From: Gammaproteobacteria bacterium
GTDB taxonomy: Bacteria; Pseudomonadota; Gammaproteobacteria; Pseudomonadales; Azotimanducaceae
Direction of reading: 5' to 3'
Length of the DNA: 64,000 nt
Assembly (NCBI GenBank): GCA_009841615.1
Contig: VXLL01000014.1
Location: forward strand, 1-64,000
Position 1 is the stretch's first letter. Each line of letters opens with the position of its first letter. The notes under the pieces are model-generated. The model ran no database searches. It saw only the letters and a list, made by a program, of their open reading frames with translations, and was not told where the DNA came from. Both the position numbers and the translations under genes were made by a program. Below are positions 1-9,033 of the stretch, piece after piece.

Positions 1-1
1 A

Positions 2-442
2 CCACCAGAACCACCTGAACCAGATGATGAACCTGACGAGCCGAAACCGTTTGTAGCGGGTACCGACGAAGAGGGTAATGATGTTCTGGTACCTACAGAC
101 GACGACGGTATGGCGATTAACACAACTTTCAACTTTGAATTTGATAAGTCTGACATATCAACAGCTGATTTCGAACGTTTACAACAAATCGCTAAGAGAC
201 TCGTTGAACACCGTGATCGGAATGCGACGATCAGCGGACACTGCGATGAACGAGGAACTAGAGAGTACAACTTAGCGTTAGGTGAGCGCCGAGCAAAAGC
301 AGTAGCAGACTTTCTGATGTCAGCTGGAGTTCGTGAATCGCAAATTACGACTGCAACATTCGGTGAAGAGGTTCCTCTCGACACTGCGAGTACTGAAGCC
401 GCTTGGGCGAAAAACCGCCGCGCGGTGATTGATATTAGATAA
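2..442 (+). CDS. pal: Peptidoglycan-associated lipoprotein Pal, 5' end outside window
   Basis: Partial gene; the reading frame is open from base 2. Pal is the outer-membrane lipoprotein of the Tol-Pal system, which binds peptidoglycan and holds the outer membrane to the wall during constriction. The visible part starts with a proline- and acid-rich linker (PPEPPEPDDEPDEPK), followed by an OmpA-like domain. That domain shows the family features: NTTFNFEFDKSDI, the segment around SGHCDERGTREYN that contacts diaminopimelate, and the end WAKNRRAVIDIR. The lipobox and signal peptide lie upstream of the window. cpoB follows after 32 bases, the usual tol-pal order. The OmpA-like domain looks complete. 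Confidence 0.95.
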   Translation, partial: PPEPPEPDDEPDEPKPFVAGTDEEGNDVLVPTDDDGMAINTTFNFEFDKSDISTADFERLQQIAKRLVEHRDRNATISGHCDERGTREYNLALGERRAKAVADFLMSAGVRESQITTATFGEEVPLDTASTEAAWAKNRRAVIDIR

Positions 443-474
443 CAACGCGTTCGCGCGCGGTCGCGAGACAAACC

Positions 475-1266
475 ATGAAAGGTCGGTTGTGCCCTCGGTA
501 TTGGGTGGCCGGAGCTCTCGCCACAATTCTTACCAGTGTTGTGGTGTTTGCCCAGGTAGACAACTTCTTGGAAGAGGACAGTAGTACCGAAGTTGATCAG
601 GATGAAACCGATACGACGGAATCTGATGATTCAGAGGGAGGCAATCTCAATCTCTCCATCCTCTTCAAAAAATTAAACGATCTCGAGAGTGAGAATCGTA
701 CTCTGGTTGGCCGCATCGAAACTCTGGAATATGAGCTCGAACAGATGCGCCAAGAAAACCGTGAGCGATACAAGGACCTAGATGATCGAGTCCGCGGGCT
801 GACGGGTCAAGCTACTATGCAATCAGGTGATACGGACGAACTTAATCCAGATCAGAGCACCGAAGGTGGCATGTATCAAACAGCAATCAAGCACATCGGT
901 GAACAGGAGTATGATCAAGCTATTTCTGTTCTAAATGAGATGATCGAAACCTATCCGAATGGAAATCACGTACCGATGGGTTTTTATTACTTGGGCGAAC
1001 TGTATAGAACGAAAGAACCTAAGGAACTAGAGGAAGCCCGACAAAATTTTGTACAACTGATTCGCTTACACCCAGAACACGCAAAAGTTGCTCAAGCTAA
1101 GTACAAACTAGGAATCATCTACGACGAACTTGGAGATAGCTCAACTGCATTGGACTATTTAGACGAGGTCGTACAGGATTACCCAGAGACGAGTGCTGCT
1201 CGCTTGGCGAAAGAGTATGCGACAACACTAAGAGAATCAGAAAGCGACGAAGAGTCTACTGAATGA
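475..1266 (+). CDS. cpoB: Cell division coordinator CpoB (YbgF)
   Basis: Periplasmic protein that links Tol-Pal constriction with peptidoglycan synthesis by PBP1B. The 263 residues begin with a signal peptide (about 1-27, ending VVVFAQ). Next is an acidic serine/threonine stretch (about 30-58), then a coiled coil (about 62-110, LNDLESENRTLVGRIETLEYEL) as in the trimerising N-domain. The C-terminal half has tetratricopeptide repeats: YQTAIKHIGEQEYDQAISVLNEMIETYPNG, then two further units spaced about 37 residues. Position directly after pal supports the name. The acidic insert between signal peptide and coiled coil is longer than I expect for the family. queE and queC, which follow cpoB in Pseudomonas, are not here. 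Confidence 0.93.
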   Translation: MKGRLCPRYWVAGALATILTSVVVFAQVDNFLEEDSSTEVDQDETDTTESDDSEGGNLNLSILFKKLNDLESENRTLVGRIETLEYELEQMRQENRERYKDLDDRVRGLTGQATMQSGDTDELNPDQSTEGGMYQTAIKHIGEQEYDQAISVLNEMIETYPNGNHVPMGFYYLGELYRTKEPKELEEARQNFVQLIRLHPEHAKVAQAKYKLGIIYDELGDSSTALDYLDEVVQDYPETSAARLAKEYATTLRESESDEESTE

Positions 1267-1300
1267 AGCAACCGGCTGGAGCAGCCACTGCTTAGGAGAG

Positions 1301-1376
1301 TGGTGGGTCGTCTGGGACTCGAACCCAGGACTCACGGGTTAAAAGCCCGGTGCTCTACCAGCTGAGCTAACGACCC
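1301..1376 (-). tRNA. tRNA-Lys (anticodon TTT)
   Basis: Read on the minus strand the 76 bases form a full cloverleaf. The acceptor stem GGGTCGT pairs with ACGACCC, the D-arm contains AGCTCAGCTGGTAGAGC, the anticodon loop is CTTTTAA (anticodon TTT), and the T-loop is GTTCGAGTC. The 3' CCA is encoded. It faces cpoB. In Pseudomonas a tRNA-Lys also lies downstream of the cpoB region. Confidence 0.97.
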
Positions 1377-1896
1377 AATTTAGAAACGCCGTATTTTAGG
1401 TGAAGTTCGTCGTAAATACGCTGGAGCTATCCGAATCCTGTAATGGATGTTTGTTTCGAATGCGAATGGTCCCGTTATGTGTCTCGGTAATGGTCACCAC
1501 TATATCCACAACCTATACGATATGTTTAAATCGCGTGCCTGTTCGTCGAGGAGGTTGAAACCAGTCGTGCGATGACTCATTAGTGGAATTACGCTTGAAC
1601 TAGACTGGTTGTAGTCTTCGAGCCACATATAGGTATTAAGTTCCTCGTTCACGTCTTTCTTCTTAATACTCCGCTACGCGAATTCGATCTCAATTTGTCA
1701 TTTAACACCCAAGTTGATTTCACTCGATGTGAGCAATATGACCTCGATCAGGGGGAACTGCAATCAAATCTGCAATCCTATAAATATCATTCATTTAAAT
1801 CGTTTTCTGCCGAACACTGGTTGTTACGGTACAAGTTGTTCAACTTCTACGGCAATAATTAATTCGAAAATCAATCGAAGCGGAGGCAAACTACTT
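1377..1896. other. Intergenic region of 520 bases without a recognised gene
   Basis: No convincing coding sequence or known RNA is visible. An 8-base inverted repeat (AACCAGTC at 1559-1566, GACTGGTT at 1603-1610) could fold, but its loop is 36 bases. The minus-strand promoter of the tRNA-Lys gene should lie just right of 1377; a TAAAAT-like -10 is present there. The open frame from 1714 to 1896 runs into the next gene but looks non-coding (cysteine- and asparagine-rich, no Shine-Dalgarno). Confidence 0.5.
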
Positions 1897-2619
1897 ATGC
1901 GATTATGGATTGGTATGCAGTTGTTGATTGTCCTAGTGTTCTTTGCACTCGCAACGATCATTTGGACTCCCTCAGTTATTGTGGTTTTGTCTTTGTTCAC
2001 CTTTCCCCTCGTCATGTTAGTGCGCGTGCAGCATGCCATATCGGCTAGCGGTCTTTCGGAGCCGAGGGACTTTCGAGTAGTTGCATTATTTCTAGCCTGG
2101 AGCGGGCTCTGTAATGTAGTTTTCCCTTTCGTTTTACAAGAGCTTTATTGGCTGATCAAAGACAGTCTCTTCGGAACGGGACGAAACGATTCATTGTGGT
2201 CTTGGATTTTTGAACAATCTACTTTCGTAGCCATTGGAGTCGCGCTTACTTATTGCGGGGTCATTGTTTGGGTTGTCCTAAGGAACCGTGATGCGACCGT
2301 TGAAGAAATTCGGTCGAGCTACTTTTCTTCTTTGTTGCGTGGGTTCCTGAGTGTAGTCGCTAAGCCAATCAAGTTTTTGAGTGTTGCCGTTTTCACGCCT
2401 TTGCTCACATTGGCACTAGCATTTAGTTTCGGTACACTGCTCTTTGTTTTCGGAGGATTTTCCGCTTCAGAGATTTATGAAGAACCGAGTATCAACCTGC
2501 AGTATACGATGTTAGTTGGTGGATTTCTATTGACCATCATAGCGATCTTTTTCTTGACAGTTCTATGGTGGCCGAGAGAGTCGCTTGCCTCTGCTATCGA
2601 AGTTATTGATGGTGCTTAA
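1897..2619 (+). CDS. Integral membrane protein of unknown function
   Basis: I do not recognise the family. The chosen ATG at 1897 follows GGAGG at 1882-1886 with a 10-base gap; an in-frame ATT start at 1714 is much less likely. The 240 residues contain about seven hydrophobic segments: MQLLIVLVFFALATIIW near the start, VIVVLSLFTFPLVMLV, ALFLAWSGLCNVVFPFVL, FVAIGVALTYCGVIVWVVL, two around FLSVAVFTPLLTLALAFSFG, and FLLTIIAIFFLTVLWW near the end. Charged loops are short and there is no obvious catalytic motif. It stands alone between a convergent tRNA and an MFS gene, so context gives no clue to its role. Confidence 0.7.
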   Translation: MRLWIGMQLLIVLVFFALATIIWTPSVIVVLSLFTFPLVMLVRVQHAISASGLSEPRDFRVVALFLAWSGLCNVVFPFVLQELYWLIKDSLFGTGRNDSLWSWIFEQSTFVAIGVALTYCGVIVWVVLRNRDATVEEIRSSYFSSLLRGFLSVVAKPIKFLSVAVFTPLLTLALAFSFGTLLFVFGGFSASEIYEEPSINLQYTMLVGGFLLTIIAIFFLTVLWWPRESLASAIEVIDGA

Positions 2620-2943
2620 GAGCAGTTTAGAACAGTGGTTTGTTTAAGGACCTGAGTCTGCTTGAATGAGAAAGTTGTTGGGTAGAAATCTGTCAAGGGT
2701 CGAATCGTTTCTTTAGCTTGCCCTTGTTTCACAGCTTGGATTCAAGAGAGGAACGACGCCAAACCACCGCGCATCGAAAACAATTCTAGGATCTGTCTTC
2801 GATTGATTGAACGGTGGAGTGTGAACGGTGATTGTGGGTATGCGTACTCGGAATGAGGTGAGGTTGGTTTGTAGAAGACCGAACTAGCTTAGTATCCGTC
2901 TTTACCCCGCTTCAAATACAGTTTTTTGCTTTAATTTTTTGCA
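2620..2943. other. Intergenic region, nothing recognised
   Basis: The 324 bases between the membrane protein and the MFS gene hold no open frame, known RNA or clear terminator. The last 40 bases before the MFS start are T-rich and may hold its promoter, but I cannot define -35 and -10 boxes. Confidence 0.4.
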
Positions 2944-4173
2944 ATGCGAAAGCTCTTTTTGTCAATCAATTACGCTCGAGTCTGGATTGGTACGCTAGCC
3001 ACTGCATTGGCGATGAATATGCAGTATGTCGCACGCGGTTGGTTCGTTTATGACATTAACCAGTTGAATAGTGACTTAGCATGGGTCCTATTAGCATTCA
3101 CTCTTCCCCAGATATTTTTTTCGCTTCCCGGCGGAGTTTTAGCGGACCGTTTCGCTAAACGAACAATAATCGTAGTCGCGCATGCTCTCAACGCGAGCGC
3201 TACGATGGTCATGGGACTCTTAATATTAGGAAATCGAATTGAATTCTCTCACTTTATTTTGTTTGGAATCTTGAATGGGTCTATTCTGGCTCTGTCGTTT
3301 CCGGCTCGACAGGCGATTGTTCCTCACGTAGTCAAGCCAGACGCTGTATTTTCTGCTCTCGCGCTAAGTGCGACTGCAGTTAACATTTCACGAGTGGTTG
3401 GACCGGCACTAGCCGGTTTGTTGATCTACTGGATTGCTGCTGGGGACCACAGTAGCGAACTTGCAGTGGGAATCGTTTTCCTTGTTATTGCTAGTCTGTA
3501 TCTCCTGGCCTCATTGATCTCGTTGAGGATCACTGTTCCAGGAAAAGCGACAGAAGCTGCTAACGAGTCCAGTCTCAAGCGAGATTTGTACGAGGTTGCC
3601 GAGTTTCTTGTACATAAGCGTATCGTCTTTTCGCTAGTTCTCTTGTCTATATTTGCCTACATGTTTGGGCATACTCTAAATGCATTTTTACCGGCATTCA
3701 ACGAGAGTGTGTTAAACGGGAGTGCTAGGGAGTATGGGTTCCTTTTAGCGACTCTTGGGATTGGTTCGATATTAGGATCGTTAGTGGTCGTATGGGCGAG
3801 TGATGTTCGCCGTCAGGGTCTTTGGCTAATTGGACTCCAAATTTCCTGGGGAGCGCTGATCTTTAGTTTCGGATTTACAAGTTGGATGTGGCTTGCATTT
3901 GTGCTGTCTGGCCTAATCGGTTGGTTCGCAGGTGCAGCCATGGCTTTAAATCGCTCCCTATTGCAAAGTCATGTCCGAACTAGTTTGTTGGGACGCGTCA
4001 TGAGCATCGATATGATGGCTCACGGTATGATGCCATTCGCAGCGTTACCGTTAGGAATGCTAGCCGATACCAAAGGAATCGATTTCGCACTATCGGTCGC
4101 CGGAGGACTATTAGTATTAACGATTGCTCTTGCGGTCTTCGGCGTAGGCGCGCATCGCTCCATCGCTAAGTAG
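2944..4173 (+). CDS. MFS transporter, MFS_3/EntS-like exporter family
   Basis: Inner-membrane secondary transporter of 409 residues with about 12 membrane helices. The first cytoplasmic loop carries the major-facilitator motif A as GGVLADRFAKR (about residues 59-69). The N-terminal arrangement (YARVWIGTLATALAMNMQYVARGW) and the overall pattern resemble the MFS_3 group that includes the enterobactin exporter EntS and other drug or metabolite exporters. The substrate cannot be read from the sequence. The ATG at 2944 has no clear Shine-Dalgarno. It converges on the short-chain dehydrogenase gene and shares no operon with it. Confidence 0.85.
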   Translation: MRKLFLSINYARVWIGTLATALAMNMQYVARGWFVYDINQLNSDLAWVLLAFTLPQIFFSLPGGVLADRFAKRTIIVVAHALNASATMVMGLLILGNRIEFSHFILFGILNGSILALSFPARQAIVPHVVKPDAVFSALALSATAVNISRVVGPALAGLLIYWIAAGDHSSELAVGIVFLVIASLYLLASLISLRITVPGKATEAANESSLKRDLYEVAEFLVHKRIVFSLVLLSIFAYMFGHTLNAFLPAFNESVLNGSAREYGFLLATLGIGSILGSLVVVWASDVRRQGLWLIGLQISWGALIFSFGFTSWMWLAFVLSGLIGWFAGAAMALNRSLLQSHVRTSLLGRVMSIDMMAHGMMPFAALPLGMLADTKGIDFALSVAGGLLVLTIALAVFGVGAHRSIAK

Positions 4174-4231
4174 CGCGTCTTGTTACGTTGTGGTTGGGAG
4201 CCAAAGTTCCCACTGAAATTAGTTCACGTGG

Positions 4232-5110
4232 TTACTGTAGTGCTAACAATGGATTGATAGCCGGCCAAGATTCTTGCGAATCGAGAATGTGCGGACCCAA
4301 CTCGTCAAGGTCCCACGGTCCCTGCTCTTCATCCTTGACCGCTAGCGGTTGTAGATTCCAACTCAGTAATGCCACTCGGTTTCCAGCGACGAGCCAAGTG
4401 CGACCGGTAATGTCCTTTGCTGCATCAGTACACAACCAAACGACCATCGGTGCGACTTTCTCGGGAGCCAGCTGATCTTTGACCGCTTCATCAAAAATGT
4501 CTTCGGTTAACCTTGACCATGCGGTCGGTGCAATAACGTTGACGTTTACACCATACTTGCTACCTTCCAAGTATAGACTGCGCGCCATACCGGCGATTCC
4601 AGCCTTTGCAGCTCCATAGTTGGTTTGACCAAAGTTGCCGAACAGACCAGAAGTAGAACTGGTCATAAGAATTCGACCGCCATGACCTTGCTCTAGCATT
4701 TGGTCATAGGCAGCTTTCACGGTGAAGTATGTTCCTTTGAGGTGAACGTCAATGACTGTATCCCACATCTCGTCGGTCATATTTTTGAATGTTTTATCGC
4801 GCAGAATACCGGCGTTTGCTATCAAAACATCGATTTTTCCGAAGTTTTCAACTCCATCCCGAATCATTTGTTGTGCATCGCTCTTATTTGAAACGCTTCC
4901 ATAATTTGCGATTGCGCGACCACCTGCTTGGACGATTTCTTCGACTACTGAATCAGCCATGCTCTGGTTGCCGCCGGTACCGTCTCTCGCTCCGCCTAAG
5001 TCGTTCACTACGATATTCGCACCTTCTTTCGCGAGCAACAATGCATATTCACGTCCTAAACCACCTCCGGCTCCGGTTATGACTGCTACTTTTCCATCTA
5101 ATAGTCCCAA
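4232..5110 (-). CDS. Short-chain dehydrogenase/reductase (SDR), 3-hydroxyacyl-CoA dehydrogenase-like
   Basis: A 292-residue classical SDR with Rossmann fold. The nucleotide-binding motif TGAGGGLG is at 12-19, the NAG motif at 99-101, and the catalytic set is Ser152, Tyr165 and Lys169 (YGAAK). The sequence DLGGARDGTG after the second strand is typical of the group that contains the N-terminal domain of peroxisomal multifunctional enzyme type 2, so an acyl-CoA or steroid-type (3R)-hydroxy substrate is plausible but not proven. The start is TTG at 5110, supported by AAGGAG six bases upstream. The C-terminal 50 residues after the Rossmann core are unusual and without an assigned role. Confidence 0.88.
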   Translation of the reverse strand: MGLLDGKVAVITGAGGGLGREYALLLAKEGANIVVNDLGGARDGTGGNQSMADSVVEEIVQAGGRAIANYGSVSNKSDAQQMIRDGVENFGKIDVLIANAGILRDKTFKNMTDEMWDTVIDVHLKGTYFTVKAAYDQMLEQGHGGRILMTSSTSGLFGNFGQTNYGAAKAGIAGMARSLYLEGSKYGVNVNVIAPTAWSRLTEDIFDEAVKDQLAPEKVAPMVVWLCTDAAKDITGRTWLVAGNRVALLSWNLQPLAVKDEEQGPWDLDELGPHILDSQESWPAINPLLALQ

Positions 5111-5349
5111 GATAATCTCCTTGTTAATTACAAAATTGTGGAAGTTTAATTATTGACAGAGGCTCAAGCCATCTTTCACGGAGTGTTCAGTGAACACGGG
5201 ATATAGTGTCTAAAAGCCAGCGCGCATCAAACTCGCATTTTAAGATCTGACGTGATCGTAGGTGAACAAATTTTTGAGTCGAACCAGCAATATGGTCGAA
5301 CTTCACCGCAAATTCTATCGAACATAGCTCCTTTAGGTAGATGACCCCC

Positions 5350-6177
5350 TTATAGAATGCGTCCGTCGTATACGCTCGCTTCTTTCTCTAGCCTCGTCAA
5401 AGCAATCTGGCAGTAATCAGAGTCGATTTCAACCCCAATGCCTCGTCGACCAAGAATACTTGCGGCGATCAAAGATGAGCCGCTTCCAACAAACGGGTCA
5501 AAAACTGTGTCTCCGACGAAGCTGAAGAGTTTAATACATCGTTTCGGCAATTCGAGCGGAAACGCTGTTGGGTGCCCTCCGGCACCTTTCTTACTTTGTC
5601 CGTTGAACGTCCACAGCCCGTTTGTCCAATCGATGAACTCTTGACGCTCAATATCGCTCGTTCTAGCACCGTTAGTTTTTTTCCATGATTCTTTGTACAA
5701 AACTACAATCGTTTCAACGGGGGCGATCACGTACGGTGCTGACGCTGACAACCATGATCCCCAAGCTGTGCGTCGCGACACATTTCCTTCGTTCCAAATG
5801 ATCGACGAGTGATAACGCCAGCCAACGCTTTTTGCAATGGTAGTGAAATCTGCACATACCGATTGTTGTCCGCCCTTGTTCTTATCGAGCGGTATGTTGA
5901 GACACATACGGCCGTCTGACCGACATAGATCGTAGCATTTACGTAACCAATCGGCCGAGAAGTCTAAATACTCGCCATAAGAAAGGTTATCGTTCGAGGA
6001 ACCGTACTCAATGTCGATGTTGTACGGTGGCGAGGTTACGATCAAATCAATAGATTGCGACTTAATTCGATCGAGTCTCAAGAAGTCTCCGTGGTACAGC
6101 GTAATTCCGTCTATATCCAAAACAACATTGTCGTGTGTAACGGCCGGTAGGGCAGTCATAATATACAGTTGTCCCAT
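5350..6177 (-). CDS. Site-specific DNA methyltransferase (N4-cytosine/N6-adenine, beta class), orphan
   Basis: A 275-residue DNA amino-methyltransferase of the N6_N4_Mtase family. The catalytic motif TSPPYN is at 48-53 and the S-adenosylmethionine-binding motif DPFVGSGSS at 227-235, so the order (motif IV before motif I) is that of the beta class. TSPPY is commonest in N4-cytosine enzymes, but N6-adenine cannot be excluded. GIGVEIDSDYCQIA after motif I is also typical. No restriction endonuclease gene lies beside it: the neighbours are an SDR gene and nadA. It is therefore an orphan enzyme, with a regulatory or protective role by inference. A perfect 13-base palindrome lies 9 bases before its ATG. 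Another possible start is the ATG at 6159. Confidence 0.9.
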   Translation of the reverse strand: MGQLYIMTALPAVTHDNVVLDIDGITLYHGDFLRLDRIKSQSIDLIVTSPPYNIDIEYGSSNDNLSYGEYLDFSADWLRKCYDLCRSDGRMCLNIPLDKNKGGQQSVCADFTTIAKSVGWRYHSSIIWNEGNVSRRTAWGSWLSASAPYVIAPVETIVVLYKESWKKTNGARTSDIERQEFIDWTNGLWTFNGQSKKGAGGHPTAFPLELPKRCIKLFSFVGDTVFDPFVGSGSSLIAASILGRRGIGVEIDSDYCQIALTRLEKEASVYDGRIL

Positions 6178-6185
6178 GTTGTGTC

Positions 6186-6198
6186 GATTGGACCAATC
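6186..6198. promoter_or_regulatory. Palindrome GATTGG-A-CCAATC before the methyltransferase gene
   Basis: Perfect inverted repeat with 6-base arms and a single central base, ending 9 bases upstream of the methyltransferase start codon at 6177. Its place suits an operator or a translational site. No regulator is known for it here. Confidence 0.3.
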
Positions 6199-6410
6199 AA
6201 TTTTATGGAAAATTGTTCAATATAAATCTCGATTGTGAATGCAACAAGGAGTTCTATTCCGGCAGTTAATTTGGACTTGCTAGGGAGCTGTGACACTTGT
6301 CAAGTTGACGTGTGGAAGTCCTGAAATCCCAATCGTCGTAGGTACTAAAAATTAAAATTCACTCCATGAAACCTTTCGAATCGTTCGTCCTGGGGGCATA
6401 GCCACATCGA

Positions 6411-7442
6411 ATGCTGGAAATAGCTAAAGACTATACGCTCGATATAACGGACGTTCCAAGCTTTAAACCAGAAGACTTGTCCGAAGACCAAGTCGTACGG
6501 TTGAAGCGCGAGATCGCTGAATTGCTAGATAAACGCAATGCTGTTCTCGTCGCGCACTACTACGTCGACGGGGATGTTCAAGATATAGCCCATGAAACTG
6601 GAGGGTGCGTCTCGGACTCGTTGGAAATGGCACGGTTTGGTCGTGATCACCCTGCCCCTGTACTCGTGGTGTCTGGCGTTCGATTTATGGGCGAGACCGC
6701 AAAAGTGTTGTCGCCAGAGAAAACAGTTTTGATGCCTACTTTGAAAGCCGAGTGTTCTCTCGATTTAGGTTGTCCTCCGGATGAATTCAGGGCTTTTTGC
6801 GCCGAACACCCGGACCGCACAGTCGTAGTGTACGCTAATACGTCGGTCGCCGTAAAAGCATTGTCAGATTGGGTTGTAACCTCTAGTGTTGGGCACAAAA
6901 TTGTCGAGCATCTGAAGATTCAGGGTAAAAAAATCTTGTGGGCTCCGGATAAGCACCTAGGGCACTACATTCAACAAAAAACTAAAGCGGACATGTTACT
7001 CTGGTCGGGTGCATGTGTGGTGCACGAAGAGTTCAAGCATCAAGCACTGCTGGATATGAAAAAGGTCTATCCAAATGCGGGAGTTTTAGTACATCCGGAA
7101 TCGCCGGCTTCAGTAATCGAGCTAGCTGATGTCGTAGGTTCAACCAGTCAGATATTGAAGTCTGCTTCAGAGCTTCCACAAGATGTCTTTATCGTCGCGA
7201 CCGATCGTGGTCTGTTTCACCAGTTGCGCCGCGCAGAACCACACAAGCGTTTTATTGAAGCTCCCACTGCTGGAGATGGCGCGACCTGTAAGAGCTGTGC
7301 CCACTGTCCTTGGATGGCTATGAACGAGCTCAAGACACTGAAACTCAGCTTAGAGAATTTCGACAATGAAATTCATGTAGATCCAGCGATGGGAGAACGT
7401 GCTATGATCCCGTTGCAACGAATGCTAGACTTTCCGCGGTAG
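6411..7442 (+). CDS. nadA: Quinolinate synthase NadA
   Basis: Condenses iminoaspartate with dihydroxyacetone phosphate to quinolinate in NAD biosynthesis, using a [4Fe-4S] cluster. The 343 residues include the three expected cysteine regions: [22 protein letters not shown] and the C-terminal [13 protein letters not shown]. Also present are [18 protein letters not shown] near the N-terminus and the substrate segments HPESP and [10 protein letters not shown]. The length matches the E. coli enzyme. In Pseudomonas nadA precedes bepA as here, although in this window the two genes converge with 14 bases between the stops. nadB is not in the window. Confidence 0.97.
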   Translation: MLEIAKDYTLDITDVPSFKPEDLSEDQVVRLKREIAELLDKRNAVLVAHYYVDGDVQDIAHETGGCVSDSLEMARFGRDHPAPVLVVSGVRFMGETAKVLSPEKTVLMPTLKAECSLDLGCPPDEFRAFCAEHPDRTVVVYANTSVAVKALSDWVVTSSVGHKIVEHLKIQGKKILWAPDKHLGHYIQQKTKADMLLWSGACVVHEEFKHQALLDMKKVYPNAGVLVHPESPASVIELADVVGSTSQILKSASELPQDVFIVATDRGLFHQLRRAEPHKRFIEAPTAGDGATCKSCAHCPWMAMNELKTLKLSLENFDNEIHVDPAMGERAMIPLQRMLDFPR

Positions 7443-7456
7443 CGGAGATTCGGTAA

Positions 7457-8902
7457 TCAGGAGTTCAGTGCTGCGGCTTCTCGTAGCTCTTGAATCCGTT
7501 GATTCAAACTCGCTTCAAGAATCGAGCTCTTACCTTCATTGAGTTTTTTCGCGAATTGAAGATTCTCTATCGCGTCAGGAAACTGTCCACGCAATGCATA
7601 CCACTCGGCGCGGGCGCGATGAACTTCAAAAATGTTCTGCGCTAGCCCAGCTATAGCTTCCAATTCTAACCAGAGATCGGGATCTTTACTCGATTGGCGT
7701 ACAACGCGTTTGACAACGCGCGTCGCGTCGTCATACCGTTCCAACAAACGTAGTGCATGCGCTTTTAGCAACGACAATGGTTCGTTGTTTGGGGTGTTCG
7801 CTAAAGCCGCCTCAACGACCTTGAGTGCAAGCTCTCCTTGGTCTGCCTTAATAAGCAAATCGGCATAACATGCAATTACCACGATGCTATTCGGATCAGC
7901 TTCGTAGACTTCTTCCATCAGTTCGATGGCGCGTATTTCCTGGTCGTTTCGAGCGAGAGCTAGAGCGAGATCGTATTTCTCTGGAAGAGTTTCACCTTCT
8001 AACGACTCTGTGTGCGCCATCGCTTCACTGGCGGTGTCGAAGTAACGGTGGGCTACACGAACTTTCATCAATTGGTATTCCAATGATTTTTCGTACTTCT
8101 TTCCCTCCGTGGACTGCGCATGGTTTCGCAAATCGGAAATTCGTTCATCGGTGAGTGGATGTGTCCGTAGAAAATATAGAGACTCTGGGACGGAAGCAAA
8201 TCTGAATCGTTCCCTCATACGTTCGAACATACGAACTGCGCCCATGGGATCAAAACCAGCATCTGTTAAGGCATTTAAGCCTATGCGATCTGCTTCATGT
8301 TCTTGAGTTCTACTGTACTTGAAGCTGAGATTTTGGTTCAACGAATTACTTACGGCCATAGCAGCGAGCCCTGGATCAGTCCCACCAGCAGCAAAGATGG
8401 CCGCAGAAGTTAGGAATCCTAATAGGTGAGATACTCCCAATTGGCGCGCCTGATCTATACGCCGAGCGAAGTGTCTTTGACTCAAATGTGCCAATTCGTG
8501 CGCGACTACGGACGAATACTCATGAATGTCGAGCGCAAAAATTAACAACCCTAAATTTACCCCTATGACTCCACCGGGCGCGGCGAATGCGTTGAGTTCA
8601 TCCGAGTCGATGACAATCAATGTCAGATTGGATACTTTAAGGTCAGAGTGTTCGGCAAGTTCAAATAGGTTTTTACGCACGAAATATTTAAGAATTGGAT
8701 CATCCACTGTTGGAAGATTGCGGTGAACCTGCATCAGAAACGCTCTACCTAAACTTTCCTCTTCATAGGGAGAAAGAGCCGCGGATTCTCTGTCGCCAAG
8801 ATCCGGTAAGAGAGTATCTTCTGCGCTCACAATACTTGAGAGAGCGAGTATTACGAGGAGTCCCGTCGCGACTTTAACTAGGAAACTAATCGGGGTATTC
8901 AT
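7457..8902 (-). CDS. bepA: BepA-like periplasmic M48 metalloprotease with TPR domain
   Basis: Periplasmic zinc protease/chaperone that assists or degrades outer-membrane proteins such as LptD at the Bam complex. The 481 residues show a signal peptide (1-27, ending SIVSA) and the M48 zinc motif HELAH at 135-139. The third ligand is in SRTQEHEAD, probably Glu201, with the typical SR-x2-E arrangement. The C-terminal half (about 290-470) consists of tetratricopeptide repeats. Length and architecture match E. coli BepA (YfgC). It diverges from the tusA-perM-dapA-bamC run, so a Bam-linked protease lies next to a Bam lipoprotein operon. Confidence 0.93.
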   Translation of the reverse strand: MNTPISFLVKVATGLLVILALSSIVSAEDTLLPDLGDRESAALSPYEEESLGRAFLMQVHRNLPTVDDPILKYFVRKNLFELAEHSDLKVSNLTLIVIDSDELNAFAAPGGVIGVNLGLLIFALDIHEYSSVVAHELAHLSQRHFARRIDQARQLGVSHLLGFLTSAAIFAAGGTDPGLAAMAVSNSLNQNLSFKYSRTQEHEADRIGLNALTDAGFDPMGAVRMFERMRERFRFASVPESLYFLRTHPLTDERISDLRNHAQSTEGKKYEKSLEYQLMKVRVAHRYFDTASEAMAHTESLEGETLPEKYDLALALARNDQEIRAIELMEEVYEADPNSIVVIACYADLLIKADQGELALKVVEAALANTPNNEPLSLLKAHALRLLERYDDATRVVKRVVRQSSKDPDLWLELEAIAGLAQNIFEVHRARAEWYALRGQFPDAIENLQFAKKLNEGKSSILEASLNQRIQELREAAALNS

Positions 8903-8943
8903 GCGTCTAACTTTATACTTTAGATGTTTTTGCAGCGCGATAG

Positions 8944-8971
8944 TTGCACACTCTAAATTATTCTATATTCT
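8944..8971 (+). promoter_or_regulatory. Candidate promoter for the tusA-dapA run
   Basis: TTGCAC at 8944-8949 and TATTCT at 8966-8971 are separated by 16 bases in the divergent bepA/tusA spacer. TATATT at 8964 is an alternative -10 with a shorter gap. The predicted transcript starts just before the hairpin at 8989. Read by eye only. Confidence 0.3.
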
Positions 8972-8988
8972 ATTGTATGCACAAACAA

Positions 8989-9015
8989 AGCCCCATCGAA
9001 GGGCTGGTTTTTTTT
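8989..9015 (+). terminator. Hairpin with U-run upstream of tusA (attenuator-like)
   Basis: AGCCC (8989-8993) pairs with GGGCT (9001-9005) around a 7-base loop, followed by GG and eight T residues, then directly by GGAGG. This has the form of an intrinsic terminator on the plus strand, but the gene to its left, bepA, runs the other way. It can therefore only act on a leader transcript that enters tusA, or as a small RNA end. Confidence 0.45.
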
Positions 9016-9033
9016 GGAGGTAACCGACGGTAG

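Noticed and set aside
1559..1610. Structured RNA built on the repeat AACCAGTC/GACTGGTT
   Set aside because: Only one 8-base pairing with a 36-base loop and no further helices, T-run or promoter.
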